DNA of 64,000 nt, taken from assembly GCA_004794785.1 (NCBI GenBank), contig SJOL01006420.1:68435-132434 (forward strand). The letters are read 5' to 3'. This document shows, piece by piece, positions 11,966 to 24,030 of this stretch; position 1 is the first letter of the stretch, and each line of letters begins with the position of its first letter. Position numbers and translations under genes: made by a program. This DNA comes from Opisthorchis felineus. Its lineage: Eukaryota > Platyhelminthes > Trematoda > Opisthorchiida > Opisthorchiidae. A model generated the notes under the pieces. The model did not search any database. It worked only from the letters and a program-made list of their open reading frames with translations, and was not told the origin of the DNA.

Positions 11966-12544
11966 AATACCAATAGACGACGCCCTGTTTGGCCAGCAGT
12001 GTGTGTGATTTGTTACAGAGTCTGGTAAACAGGTATTTGTTACCACCAGGTGTGCATACAGTAATCGCCCAGAAAAGCCCAGAATAATAAACCCCACGTG
12101 CGTTAGAATGCTCCAGTTAATCTCATTCACATCTTCGATTGGTTGTGCGTATCATACTGTCAAAATCCAGTCCACTTGGTGTGGAATCATCAACAGCACC
12201 CCCAATCGATCGGCTAGTGCATTCCGTGTGATGTGATGGTAACCAGAGTAAAAACATTGAGACGTTCCCACTCTTGTATTTGCAACAATCGGTCCTTTTA
12301 GTAGGGGAAAATAAGCCTTCTTGAACCTGGTGGAAAAAATGTTTGCTCTCTAAATATAAATCCACCGCCCGACACCAAAGATACAGATGTCAATTCCAAA
12401 ACTGAGCACCTACCCTGGATGAACGACTCCTCACAGTACAGCGTTTCCTCCATTCAGCAGTTTTCTAAGCAGAACACTTGCGAAAGATCAATCATGTGGA
12501 GTGAAGTCCATCGGAGGGGGTAGCACAAAAAAAGCGAAATACAT
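11966..12544. other. No recognisable gene
   Basis: Only short frames are present; the largest is 12,123-12,365 on the reverse strand, 80 codons, unassigned. No repeat is shared with the rest of the window. Confidence 0.35.
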
Positions 12545-12780
12545 TTGTATGCCAATTTGGTTTTCACGGGAGACTCAAATGAATCTCAGCTGAATCTCTG
12601 GTTTATGATGCCCTTAAGCAACTGAATGTGCGGCTCCAGGTCACTCAAGTTTCAGCTTGTACGATACGCCAGTATCCCAACACACTGTACAGACGCAACA
12701 CACTACTCATAAGGTTGTTAAAGGTTGCTGTTGGAGTTTTCAACAACTTTATGAGTAGCGTGTTACGCCTATAGCACAAA
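12545..12780 (-). repeat. Hammerhead-family repeat, ribozyme deleted, snap-back structure
   Basis: 12,545-12,735 is the tail half of the hammerhead repeat family on the reverse strand. It shares tttggttttcacgggagact and the block running to cacactactcataaggttg with the copies at 56.4 kb and 59.5 kb. It then turns around: from about 12,735 the sequence reads forward through gttttcaacaactttatgag and gtgttacgcctata. CACTACTCATAAGGTTGTT therefore faces its own reverse complement across ~25 bases. The ribozyme core is missing at the turn. Confidence 0.55.
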
Positions 12781-14717
12781 AATACTTTTACATATAGCGA
12801 GAAAGTCAAAATGATCTTTAGAAATATCTCCACTCACCTCAAAGTAACCCGCTCACTACGTATTCAACTGATTTATGTCTGCTTGGACTTTATTTACTCA
12901 AAAAACTGAAGGATAGTTCTGAAGCTAGCTTGTTTCAACTGCTACCACCATTAAAAAAAACAATGCCTTTCGGAAGAGTCATGATAAAAGAGAGTGTAGT
13001 AAACAGTGGAAGGAGCGAGGACAACCAACATGATCAAGATGCTTGAAACATAAGTGAAACAGATGGAAATCTGTATGGGACCGGCTATGTGCCATATTCT
13101 ATTGTGTATTTAGCCGTGTGCAACGAGAACTACGCAGACTTCATTCAGGAAAGATCACAAAGTACTCAGTTTTACTTTCATTCCGGGTTCACATATTATG
13201 GCCTGTTCCTTAATTGCGACCAGAGCAAGCATAGCAGTACCTGATACTACACTACAATCCAGAACCCAAGGTTATTTACTCGCTTTGACAGCGTAATCAA
13301 CTACAGAGTTGTCTATCCACGATGGTCCGACAAATGAACCCAGGCGACCAATAAGACTGCTTACTTTGAGTGGTATACTAAACTAAAACAAAGTTGGTTA
13401 AGCTGTGGGGATCGGAGGTCATCATTCCACTTAGGTATTCTGGTTCGAAGCGCTTGATCAAAAATCCATTCGTATGCTGTAAGATGATCCAGGTGAATTT
13501 TGTTCCCCGTCCAAAGTACAGGAGATCTGGTTTTCCATCAATTTTTGTATATTTAACAAGTGGTTCTGGTCAGATTCAAACTCAGCCAGTAGTAATCTCA
13601 GCCATACATATATTCATGAGAAGCAGGCACAGTAGGAAGTTGCACTGATGTTTGAACCTTTTTAGGCAAGATGCCAAAACAGTGACAGTCCATTTTGTAC
13701 AATTTACATCAGTTCACTGCGTAAGGTAAACGGGAATCACCTTTTTTTACTGGTTTCGGTGTGCTGGGGTCTCAACCAATAAGCATGCTCTCCAAGTCCT
13801 TGATAAGTCATTTCTTTTTGAAGACCGATCTCTATGTATGTTGAGAAACTTTATGATAACATGACTGAAATCTCGAAGTGCTGTCAATTCACTCTGAAAA
13901 TGACTGGATGTGAACTTAAGTTGCCCCCATTGGTGTATGTTTGTCCTGACAATACAGCCGTGTTCAGGGTTCTCTGTCTTCTCATCGCGTAGTCTGGCAG
14001 GTTCAGTTCAGGCGTAACCAATAGACGGCCACCTATGATACAACACGGATGAAAAACGAAGCGCTGCATTTTTTCTCAAGACATCTTTAGATCTCTATCA
14101 AAGTGCTTTAGGATTCCCACCGGGGCGCCCAAGAAAACGTTCGTTGAAAAAACCGACTCATGGTGGGGGGCGTATTAACAGGGAAGAAGTGTAGAAGAAT
14201 ATCTTCGCGACGTCTGTGTTTCTGTTTAGCGGGGGAGGTTAATCAATCAACGAAAGTAGGACAGTTACCCGGTCGCCATTCAAAGTGATGGGCAAACTAA
14301 TCGCATCGAACGCCCGCCTGTTCAGATTTGATGACGCAAATGCGCCCGGTGTATCCTCGTGGAGTATCGGTAGAAGACCTGCCTCGCAGCTAAGATGTCC
14401 ATGGTTCAGATCCCGCCATGACCAAGGATACGCACTGCCAATGAACTGAAATAATAACCAGATCATATTTCATTGCTTTCTCGCTTTGATGTGCAGTAAA
14501 CTGAATGACCGTGCCGGAACAGGAGGTGAATAGAGTTTCCAGAAAGCCACAAATACCCACAAGTACACAGTACACCTAGCTGGATACGTATCCTAAATCT
14601 CGTGTTAAGTTAGTTGTTCAGGAGTATCGATCTGTGTGTATAAAACGGGATTTCGGTTGTTTCACAAACCTCTACATGAGCTTTCAAAAACGAACAATTT
14701 GCTCATGTCTTTCAATT
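12781..14717. other. No recognisable gene
   Basis: Only unassigned short frames are present (for example 13,394-13,648, +, 84 codons). Near 14,400 there is a B-box-like string (ggttcagatcccg) that might belong to another tRNA-derived SINE. I cannot find a matching A box. Confidence 0.35.
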
Positions 14718-14880
14718 AAGATTTCGCGCTGTAACTGAAGCAACTTTATGCTGAAAAGCCGAGAAGCACTGTATAGTCGTTTCCGTTTCATCCTTATTGC
14801 GAATCATCAGTAGTGAGCATCTCACGAAACTCCAGGAGGTAGTTTTGAACCCACGATGTTTCAGCCAATGCTCGAATACT
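14718..14880 (-). repeat. Dispersed repeat, reverse copy of the 6.07-6.20 kb family
   Basis: Read on the reverse strand it follows the 6068-6204 copy in order: cgtgggtt, gagatgctcact, ctgatgattc, ataaggatgaaac, cagtgcttctcgg, cgcgaaatct. It has no coding capacity and the element class is unknown. Confidence 0.5.
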
Positions 14881-17776
14881 TAAGTGTTCGGCCTCGGGTG
14901 GCTCAACAGTAGTGTGATCAGCTCTCACTCAGACAGACACGATATAGCCCCCACCGCTCATCATTCAATTAGAATTACAGAAACCATATCACGCGGTCAC
15001 GTATTAACTGGCTTGGATCCTCGAGTGACGACTTCTCAGATGGAAGTTTCACTCATCTTGTGAAGTCTCCCTCTGAGCCACCTATAGGTTGAATGAACAA
15101 AGTGTGAGGATTTCGTCCTGTCAGTGAAACCAGTAATTTCATCATCTTTAGTCAGCTTCAGATTTCATGAAAAATAAAGCAAACGTAGTAGTGGGTGTGA
15201 TACTTTTCATCCTGACGAAGAAATTTGTCTCCGTCCACGAATCACGTGCAACATAAATGTTTCAGACAGGCCGTAGTTTAGAAGTCTGGATTGTTCGCGC
15301 ACCAACCTGTCATGTCAGACTGCAACATCTCTCTGTCTGATCAGCAGGAAGCCTGAATTTCTACGCAAGGCGAAAAGTGCAATAAAAGTTCAGACGGTGG
15401 ATTGTATGCAACAAACCACTAAACGGAATTGTCCGCCAGATTAGATTTTCCACTAACTCACAAACAAGTTCCTTCAGTAAAGGTCAGTTCAATGAATCTG
15501 ATCTAGTGTACTCGACCACAAACGAGTTAGCCGAAGAAAGGAAGACGAAAAGTCGAGAAACTAACGCTGAGAAGCAGTAACAGTATCGCACTGAGATCCA
15601 GAGAACTTGTGCAAGTACGCAAGATCCTACTCATCAACACAACAAATGCAATCAAAGCGGACAGCACGTACCGCAGCTATGGCGTAGGCTAGCATCCACC
15701 TTCTGGGTAGACTGATAACGCGTGCTGCTCAAAACCAGTCAGTGGATATTTGACAGCTTACTGTTCGAGTGCTTGCATCCTGTGTTTTTGTTTGTTTTGT
15801 GTGGCTTCGAGTATGGAGTGCTGTTTCGAAAAGAGAACATGGCCAAAATGGAACAGTTCCCCTACCAGCTTTCTCAGAAACAAGTAACACCAGCCGTCTT
15901 TGGAACACAGTACACTGTCACCATCCCCAACCAGTTATACTCGCACATCAACATTCAGCGTTTGCACCAGAGTCTACTGCATTTAAGTTACGTCGACACA
16001 TTTTAGGCATCGGTTTCATCAAGAATTTACGGCTTGACAGAAATCCGTGTTGCAACAGCTCGCAGCCACCACTGAGGTTTATCCGAAACGGTAGGAACTC
16101 ATGTTGAAGCTCAAGAATTTATCGCATAACGGCAGCACTCAGGTTTTCACAGCTTTCTTTTGTGTTTCGCTTCAAAACTCCAGAATTTATGTCGTTATAT
16201 TTGTGCTGGATAGCCTAAGTCACAGCATTCTCGTTGTTGTTGTTGTGTATAACCTGTCTTCGAATTTCATCATCCCACTAATCTATTTTGGTATAAAACA
16301 CTCGGTATGTGAGGTACTGCTAATGAGAATATCGGCAGTACAGCCTCCTGACGTTTTGTTCATTTCTTTCCGCGCAACCTCAATTTTCTGCCCAAATATT
16401 TAGCAGGCCACACTGACTTGACACGACATGGCTGAATGATAAACAAGCTGAAATTATCATGGGCTAACCACAAACTATTTCGGCACCTAGAATTAGACGT
16501 AACAAGTGTGACAACACAGTCTTGACAAAGACGAAGCTAGCGGATAGACACCCAAACAATGAGGGCTCAGGTCCGTCAGTCAATGAGACAAACAGTGACC
16601 TGTCATTTGTATACAGCGCTATCGTGGGACTTACGAAGACGATATGAAGTCAACCACGCGGACTGAACGAAAATTGAGAAATTGCCTTAAACCAAGTAGA
16701 CGTTTTGGGGCTCCCACCAAGCCTATGCACATGGCTGTATCAAGTTCCGCGCAGAACTTGAACGGACTAGGAATAATCCGTCAGATTTAGAAAGGAGATT
16801 AATTAGAACAAATCGCGAAAAAATGACGGCAGGTTTGGGTGATTTTTTGTCTGAGCACATGCAACAAAATGCAACATTTTGGCGCAAGAAGTTTTATTCC
16901 ATTCGCAAAGGTTTTGCAGAAAAAAGCATTGTGCGTCCAAGGAGCGGAGTCAGATTAAGGCGGGTACGTCGTGACGGTTGTGGTGCTCATTGTAAGGGGC
17001 TAGGAATTGTCACTGGAAGGTCTGTGTGGGTTGCTTTTCACATCGTAAGTTCCTCATTACTACGAGAGTGGAGTAATTGATTCTAACCAATGTACAAGAA
17101 AGCGAGTGCCTTAATTTTCAGTTGAATGGATATTTCAGATACCCGATGAGCCTCTGACACAGCGGACTGTCGGTGAGGTCTCACACTACTTTCTCTCACT
17201 ACATCAAAGCACAAGAAATTAGATGAATGGCACTTCAGCGTACCTTACTCCTTGATTACGGCTCACCAGTTGCAGGTCGTGCTGAGTTTGTAACCCTCGA
17301 GACAGTAAAAAGTAGTCGAATAATCTAAGTCAACAGCCGATTAGGACAGAGCTTATCGTCCAAATCAGATTCTCTTTATCCTCGGTGAGCGAACGTGTAG
17401 TAGCTAAAACCACTGTACTTCGGCACACGATTTATAGCTGGAAAAACTGAATGACTGAACTGACCAGCCACACAAGTGTGATTGCTACGTATGTGGCTGC
17501 AAACCAGAGCGTCACGTGAGCGACCTCATCTACACCGCCCTTGTAAGCCTTGATGGAAGCGAAAGATCCAGTGTGGCTAGTTTTTCATGGAATTGATCAA
17601 ATCCATCGTCCCAAAATAAAAGCCACCCTACGGATCCCGGCAATGTCATAAAAAAAAGTCATGTCTAGTTTGCGCGGATGTGACAGAAGCGGCTGGACGG
17701 TCACGTGTTAAGAAAAAAACTAAACAGAAGGCTCCCACTCATTCTTAATGTGACCCGAGTAACGTGAGGAAAAAAT
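14881..17776. other. Unassigned region with two possible exons
   Basis: No family is recognised. Two forward frames stand out slightly. 16,101-16,403 (100 codons) has a strongly hydrophobic stretch around residues 30-70. 16,823-17,080 (85 codons) has a basic middle (RPRSGVRLRRVRRDGCG) and a GTACGT donor-like string near 16,963. Neither has a recognisable domain, and both could be chance. The overlapping frames at 15,722-16,107 are mutually exclusive and unassigned. Confidence 0.3.
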
Positions 17777-17956
17777 TTTCCATCAGCCGTAACACTTTAG
17801 GCGCCTAACTACAGTGACATCTAAAGGAAGTACGAGGACTGAAATACCGCCAGGTTGCCCAAACCTGGACAGGAACAGTCGAGGTGCCGAGGTTGGGTTC
17901 AAAACACAGAACTTCCAGGATGTAAGCCCGCGTCTTAATCACTGGCCTATCTCAAG
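17777..17956 (-). mobile_element. tRNA-derived SINE, diverged, reverse strand
   Basis: On the reverse strand an A-box-like block (GGCCAGTGATTAAGAC, near 17,933-17,946) and a B-box-like block (TTTTGAACCCAACC, near 17,891-17,905) are spaced as in a tRNA. They are followed by the same body as the SINE at 23.4 kb (tttgggcaacctgg, cctcgtactt, gttaggcgcc, ggctgatgg). Such elements are transcribed by RNA polymerase III and mobilised by LINE proteins; the RTE LINEs in this window are possible partners, which is inference. Confidence 0.65.
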
Positions 17957-20220
17957 CTGGAATCGGGGCTACAAATAGCTGGCGCATAAATGGACACTGT
18001 AAATAAAGAGCAACTTGTATTTCGACCAGCGTGACTTCCTACGGAGCAGGCGCCATAACCTCAATCACTGTATTTGGATCTTACAGGTGAGTTTCAGAAA
18101 TTCAACAAATATTTGCTGACACGGTGCACGCAAGAGCAAATTCTTAGTCAGTTTGCTTAAGAGTTCATACGTCAAAGACTACGAGAGACAGGAGAGTGAG
18201 GTTTGAATCGCGGACAGGAAACGGCAGATATGGGAGATGACGTGCAGTCGGTCACCTCCCTGAGTACGTGACTGACGTGTCCACATCTGGGATCTATGGA
18301 AAAGTTACTAATATATGGGATGGGGGGAATAAGAGGCGTCAGCTTTCACATATCTGCCCTGTTGTATGCAGCAAATAAGATGACTCGGTTGCTATCACCA
18401 CTAATAAGCCGATAAGACATGAAGTTACTTTGTTTGCGTATTCCATGGTTGGGATAGTGTCAGGATGCGCAAACCGATCACAAGCCAATCAGTGCTTTCG
18501 GTTCGAAATCCTGACCACAAGGTAAAGGTGACTGGCTTGAGACTACAAGAATAGTCAAACTTTTTAAGGAAAAAGGTGCCATACATGTTCCAGTTCCCAA
18601 CCTGGAGGTCCAAAAGGCTGCGTTTGTAAGACGTCTATCAATCAACCAACCTGATGGGATAAACTGTGAGTACTGCACTGGCGAATGCTAGCATAGCTCA
18701 ATCAGCTGCTGAGGTCCGTAAGCCGTCTAAATCCTGTGAGGTACAGTCTCTTTATGACGATGCGTGATAGTGAAGCAAACTTGATGAATAGCACACATCT
18801 GTTGCACCATCGATAACACCCACCCAACCGTGAAAAATGACAGACAAGTAGCTGAGATCATTGCATCTCATAAACCGGCCATTGAGCGGTAGCATTCATA
18901 TTTGGTACAGAGGAAGAGAAAACTTCGTCCGTAAATCCGGACGAGTAATGTTTCAAGAGAACATTGGTTAGAGTAAACAAATGCAATGTGCGCTTGCTGT
19001 TCAACATGCGTACACAGGCACCACACACGTCGACAACAGGTACTGTTTCAACATTAGTGGGTTTGGCGGTGGAATGCCCGTATCACAGTTTTTAGCAACT
19101 TTTCGACTGACTGAAGACAATGGCTAGCTAATTTCCAAACAAAGGCGGTGGTCTACTTGATTCAAAGAAGTTTCGACTGTCCGTGGAAGGGCACATGTGG
19201 TTATAGGTTCGGATAATAAGATGTAGTCTAAACAGCTTTGTTCACACGGCTCACTGGTATCGACGTAATGTACAGATGGGATGTCGCTGGAGAATGGGGA
19301 ATCTGTAAAAAAAACAGGCAGGATTAGTTACTTCAGGTGAGTGTAGAATCAGCGTGTAAAATCTCCTAGAGACATTCACACACATCAACCGAAGACAGCA
19401 ACATCAGTGTACAGGGAAATGTCATTCTATTTAGGCTTCAAAGACGGCACAGTGGGAGAGAGAGTGACCTAATACTAGCTTAACTCAAGCAATCGAGATA
19501 ACCCGACTACTCACTCAAGCATACTCATTTCAAGGCGGTTATCTCCTGGAAAAGCATGTCCTCGAAAACTATATTACCCATATAACCCATCTGTTATGAT
19601 CTAAGATTATGGTTCGCAAACACGGGCAGTAAACGGCTGACATGGATGAGTCGCTGGATAACACATTAAGCCTTCATTTTTCTGAGGTACCGCTGTGCAA
19701 AAGAATTGTAATTCATGTGCGGTAAGAACTTCAGTAGAACGGCAGCATCTGGCTGCCACCACCCGTTGTCATGACTGTGAATCAAACGATAACTCCTCTA
19801 ATAAAAAATTGGGCCTGAAATTCATCCACAGTGACCAAATACCGCTTAGCTTTTGTCCACTAAGCAAAAGGGCAATAAACGAAGTAACTAAAACGCAAAA
19901 ATGGTGTACATGCAGTTAGAAGAAAAACTTAGGCGAGTTCGGTCGAAAGTCACGGATACGGATGGACGATGCAAAGGTTCTCGTAATTCAATGCTTGTCA
20001 ACAAACATGAATACGTGATACAGTCACATCTACGTTCACCATTCAATTTCAGTTGAGGAATAGTCCAGTTGGTCACCGTAGGGGGGAAGCGCGTGCAAAT
20101 TTGTCCTCATTGGTGCCACCGAAAAGGCGGAACACACTCTCTGAGGGTTACGACAGTAGCTCGAGGGCGGTGACGAAATGCGGTCACTTTAGGAAGTGGC
20201 GATCGCTTAAGGATTTCACC

Positions 20221-20254
<34 letters not shown>

Positions 20255-21559
20255 TCTAGATATAAGGCACGGGGAGGCTACAATCCCACTCCACTTTGGG
20301 GAGTAATTTAGTGAAGTAGCCTGGTAGATGACATTCGTTTTACTCACTCATTCTTGAACAGCTCCCATGTTTAGACATCGATTCGCACCCAGATCGGCAG
20401 GCGGTATTATCAAACGATGCAAATCAAGTAACTGTGAAATTGTTTATAGGTGACGAGACCCTACTTTTGTATGGACTTACACACCAGATTAATTAGATGA
20501 GAACATGAGCACTGTAAACGCCAGCTCGTTGATCTTCCTTGCACTCGGTTTGTTTGTCAATGTGTTGATTATTTTTTCGTCTACATATGGCCCAAGCTGG
20601 AACTCCATTAGAAAGCTTGATTCTACCACTGTATTACCAAAAAGGTTTGGATGGAGCTACCCGAAGTCACAACGGAGAAGAGTAGCGGCTGACTTGTCAG
20701 AAAACCTGGTAGCGTTTCTGTTACATCTGAATGCTGTCCCCGCTCCAGTGCCTGAGTGCCGGAAAAAAGACTCGCCGACAAACACAACAGCTTTCTTGCA
20801 ACAAGCGAGTGCAAAAGTTACAACGGCCTCGTGCTATTTAAAGGGCACTTTTTGATATCGATGCGGGCTGTCTGATCGGCCTTTAGTGAGTACCCATTAA
20901 CATCGACCGTGTTTCTATGGAATGCCTGAACACTTATCATAGTCGGTCGTGCTTCTGACTGAACACTCATCGGCTTTTGTTGAATTGATTGAGTGACTGG
21001 CCTGTATGCTTTCCGGCTTTCCTATTGAGATTTTGGTGGAGTTTTTGGCGTCTCAGTAGGTTCCGGGCATTCTGTGGTTAATTTCAGGAATCTGACCTTC
21101 CTGACAGTTCCAATGGTAGAAAAACACGGGCACTCGGTTGGATGAAACCAATGAAATGAGGGCTAGTGGTGCAGTGAACTACATCAAAACGACAGTTGTG
21201 CGGCAAAGATCCAGCAGTTTGCAGAGACTTGAGGCAGACTCCAGTGATTGAGGAAACTAAATGAATCGCAACTGAATAAAAAATAACCACTTTGGTGGCA
21301 ACTAGCGCAGGTATCTGCAACTTCTATGTAGAAGCAAGAGGTCAGCAGGCTCTCTTTTGCTAACCACTGAGGAGGTAAACGCATCGACGACCGGGTCGTT
21401 TGACACGGAATAGAGACGGCATGCGGATGAACGCAGTTCTTCGTCGGTTGTTGCAGTGTCAGAATAATATTCGACGTTGGCAGTCAATCCATCATCAAGC
21501 AGACTCCGCAAGACTACCGCGTCGACAACACTTGCGCCCGGGGTTTGCCTACAAAGCTG
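17957..21559. other. Unassigned region; diverged repeat fragment at 18.47-18.62 kb
   Basis: No gene is recognised. 18,465-18,620 shares a block (the string tttcggttcgaaatcctg, and cccaacctggaggtcc on its right) with 47,940-48,070, so both are fragments of one unnamed repeat. The forward frame 20,505-20,855 (116 codons) begins MSTVNASSLIFLALGLF, like a signal peptide or membrane anchor, then a polar tail with no known domain. It might be a small secreted-protein exon, but support is weak. Confidence 0.3.
20222..20253. repeat. (TA)16 microsatellite
   Basis: A perfect TA dinucleotide run of 32 bases. Confidence 0.95.
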
Positions 21560-22230
21560 TGAAACGAGACGTGTTGATTTCTCTGGGCCAGAGGATAATT
21601 TCCATCAACATAGTGGTCACATTTATCCCGAACCAAAATGCCAACGTATTCACCTCTTGGACTCCCATCTCACCAAGAACCGCCATCAAACCGCTTCAAA
21701 GTCTGTCCTTTCCAAATTTCGGTACCCTCTATATATGTGACCAGCCATGACTACCGATTCCAGCACTAAAGATGAATTCTATGAACAATTATTAGCTCCC
21801 ATCAACCGCGTTCCCCGACGTGATATCCTAGTGATAGCTGTACACTGGAATAGACATACCGGATCATCAAATAAGTGAAATATCATTGGAAAATCGTCTT
21901 GGCAAACATTATGAGAACATCTGGCCAACTTTGCATATCACAGTCCGATTTGCGTCTCCATGACGCGCTCACAGTGCTCAAACTGCCTTACCTTGTTATG
22001 TGAACAATGGACGAACAGCCAGTCAGAATGATGACATTATCGTCCGATCGCGAGGACGTCTTCTTTTGAGGATTCGATCGACCAGAAGCTGTTATCCTGA
22101 TGTGGTGGTCGGCCATGGGTACCGCGGTGATCCTACGGGATATGCTAGCTGAAACTCTGTTCCTCAAAGTTCAGCCAAGCTATTAAGGTCAAAGAGGAGT
22201 AGTCAGACAAAGAGCGGCTAACTTCCTTGC
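21560..22230 (+). pseudogene. LINE apurinic-type endonuclease remnant, forward strand
   Basis: The N-terminal endonuclease of a trematode RTE-like LINE is readable in shifting frames. 21,580-21,750 gives IPNQNANVFTSWTPISPR, corresponding to the strand before the first catalytic region. 21,751-21,880 gives STKDEFYEQL and RRDILVIAVHWNRHTGSSNK, where the normal family motif is VxAGDxNAxxG, so the catalytic Asp-Asn pair reads His-Trp-Asn. 21,930-22,190 continues with LANFAYHSP, then SCYPDVVVGHG. The enzyme nicks the DNA target to prime reverse transcription. Stops and frameshifts make this copy dead. A linker fragment of the same type follows at 22.74 kb. Confidence 0.7.
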
Positions 22231-22740
22231 TATGAACTATCTCATGAGGTAGTCGTACTGCCCTCCGCGGCAGGCGTGAAGGCAGTAGATTATTCCTTCC
22301 AGAATTTCACTATTTACTGAAACAGCTATGCTGCCTTCTCCCGAAAGCACGGAGTGTCCAACGGTTGGTCACGCATGCTAGCGTGAGTAAGTGCATCTGC
22401 CTCAACTTCCTCATTAACAAATTAAACGAAATACTTCATTAAAATCAGTGTATGGATAATGGGGGAGCGACTTCTTCAGTTCTATGTCAAACATCGCTTA
22501 TTCCTGGCCAGTACGAACTTCCAGCAGAGGCGCTCATACCGAGTTAATTGGAGACCACCAACCGCAAGCTAGTCACGGACCCAGTGAGGCCATGTGGCCA
22601 TTAGTCACCGATGGAGAGCCCCAGTTAAGGCTTGTCGTTCCTCCTGAAGTACGCAACTTGGCTCCGACCATACCAATATGCGGGCCCGGTTATCACTTCA
22701 CTTATCCTCAGTATTACGCATGAGGAAGCAGAGCAATTCC
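22231..22740. other. Unassigned interval between LINE fragments
   Basis: Forward frame 22,484-22,723 (79 codons) is unassigned. The interval separates the endonuclease remnant from the linker of a same-strand LINE, so it may be highly diverged LINE sequence or an insertion. Confidence 0.3.
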
Positions 22741-22990
22741 ATTCAACTTCGGTAAGTTTCACAACTCAGCAGTATCGAGCTGATCTGGCTGGAAAGCTAC
22801 CGGAAATGCTCGGTCACGTTGGTGACGAAGAGTGATCGGAGATGGAATGGAGGGAAGAAATAAACCATGTTGTCAGCTTTTAGAACTGTCTGTCCCTGCC
22901 ATCCGACTCGACCAAATAAACACTGGATATCGTCGAAATCAACAGACTTAAAGCTGTCGGAAAAGCCACCCAAGCAACTTGCGACCACGG
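22741..22990 (+). pseudogene. RTE-like LINE linker domain remnant, forward strand
   Basis: This is the region between endonuclease and reverse transcriptase. It reads QQYRADLAGKLPEMLGHVGDEE, then after a stop INHVVSAF and HPTRPNKHWISSKSTDL, a pattern typical of the linker of trematode RTE-like LINEs. It breaks off near 22,990 against a reverse-strand LINE, so no reverse transcriptase follows. With 21,560-22,230 it probably forms one truncated forward-strand element. Confidence 0.65.
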
Positions 22991-24030
22991 TGGGCTAGCT
23001 CAGGTCAATACTGCTGAGCTATGACAGTTCTTTGAAGATAGATTGGCATTTTTATTGATGACTTGTTAGAGTCTTAAGGGAAAGCAGATTGTCAGACGTG
23101 CTCGCACTATGGCTTGACAGGGGTCAATTCGTGTGCCCCAGAATGAACGGCTGCCCACCAGCAGCTGACAGCCACGTGATCTAACGGCGTCCACGGTAAA
23201 TTTGCACTTGGATACCGCCAGGTAAGGCGGTGCGAGGGTCTATGTCAAAAATTCGTGCTGATAGTAGATGATCAGCACGCAGCTGAAGTAGTCGCTGTTC
23301 GTTGTCTGCGCGACCAGAATTGACTCCAAATCGACCGCCCAGCTGTGATTCCAAAGAACTCAGACGATCGACTTGGGTATTCATATCGCCCGCAAGGATC
23401 ACAACATTAGGGTGAGATGGCTCAGTGGTTAGAGCACGAATTTACTGACCGGAAGGTCCGTGGTTCGAACCCGACCTCGGCATCTCGACTTCCCCTGTCT
23501 AGGTTTTGGCAACCTGGCAGTATCCCAGCCCTCGTGCTTACTTCGGGTGGCAAGGCAGTTAGGCACCGAAAGGGTGCTACAGCTGAAAGAAAGTGCTTCT
23601 TGTTTGACAAATGGGTCCGGATAATTTTCGATAGAAAGTATCATTCCGATCGTCCGAACCGCAGTCCCTTGGGGTAGACGCACACACTACAAACAAGCAC
23701 AGGTTTTCATGTCGAATAGCGTTGAGCTTGATTAAGCTGGATAACCGAACTGTTCGCTGGAATCCAACCCAGCAAAAAGCGCGCTCAGTTCCGGGGCTAA
23801 GTGCGACTCCCAAGAAGTATATTCTAAGAGTCATCCCTCCTGGATCACCGGACACAGGAACAGTAAAGCGTGAAAGAGCTGAGTTCGTCCTTGGAACTCT
23901 AAGATTCGCCCCCACAGTGGGATGTTGTACGAATGTTTCGGAGAGACAGCATACATCAATTTTAAGAGTATAACGTCTAGAGAAGCACTGCCTGTTTGCC
24001 AATTTGACATACGGTTTGGACGTTGAAAGT
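22991..24030 (-). pseudogene. RTE-like LINE endonuclease remnant, reverse strand, interrupted by a SINE
   Basis: Reading down from 24,030 on the reverse strand: TFNVQTVCQIGKQAVLL, a frameshift, then KIDVCCLSETFVQHPTVG (24.0-23.9 kb), SALSRFTVPVSGDP, STPRDCGSDDRND, YRKLSGPICQTRST. This is the start and middle of an apurinic-type endonuclease. The SINE at 23.41-23.59 kb then interrupts, after which VILAGDMNTQVDRLSSLE resumes (23.40 kb) with the catalytic GDMN intact. It continues through LGGRFGVNS and LLQLRADHLLSARIF. LDHVAVS appears near 23.18 kb and the linker (RTVIAQQY) near 23.05 kb. Frameshifts before and after rule out function. The first ~45 codons are shared with 35,779 onwards. Confidence 0.8.
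23410..23591 (+). mobile_element. tRNA-derived SINE with intact Pol III boxes
   Basis: A full-length-looking SINE. The A box TGGCTCAGTGG at 23,418-23,428 and B box GGTTCGAACCC at 23,462-23,472 both match consensus and are 33 bases apart. A body follows that is shared with the 17.8-kb copy (ggcaacctggcagtatcc, cagttaggcaccgaaaggg), ending in gctgaaagaaa. It sits inside the reverse-strand LINE endonuclease, between codons for QTRST and VILAGDMN. I see no clear target-site duplication. A Pol III transcript is predicted. It is the best-preserved member of the family in the window. Confidence 0.8.

Noticed and set aside
23410..23480. Functional tRNA gene
   Set aside because: A and B boxes are present, but the segment does not fold with paired acceptor ends and continues into a SINE body shared with 17.8 kb.
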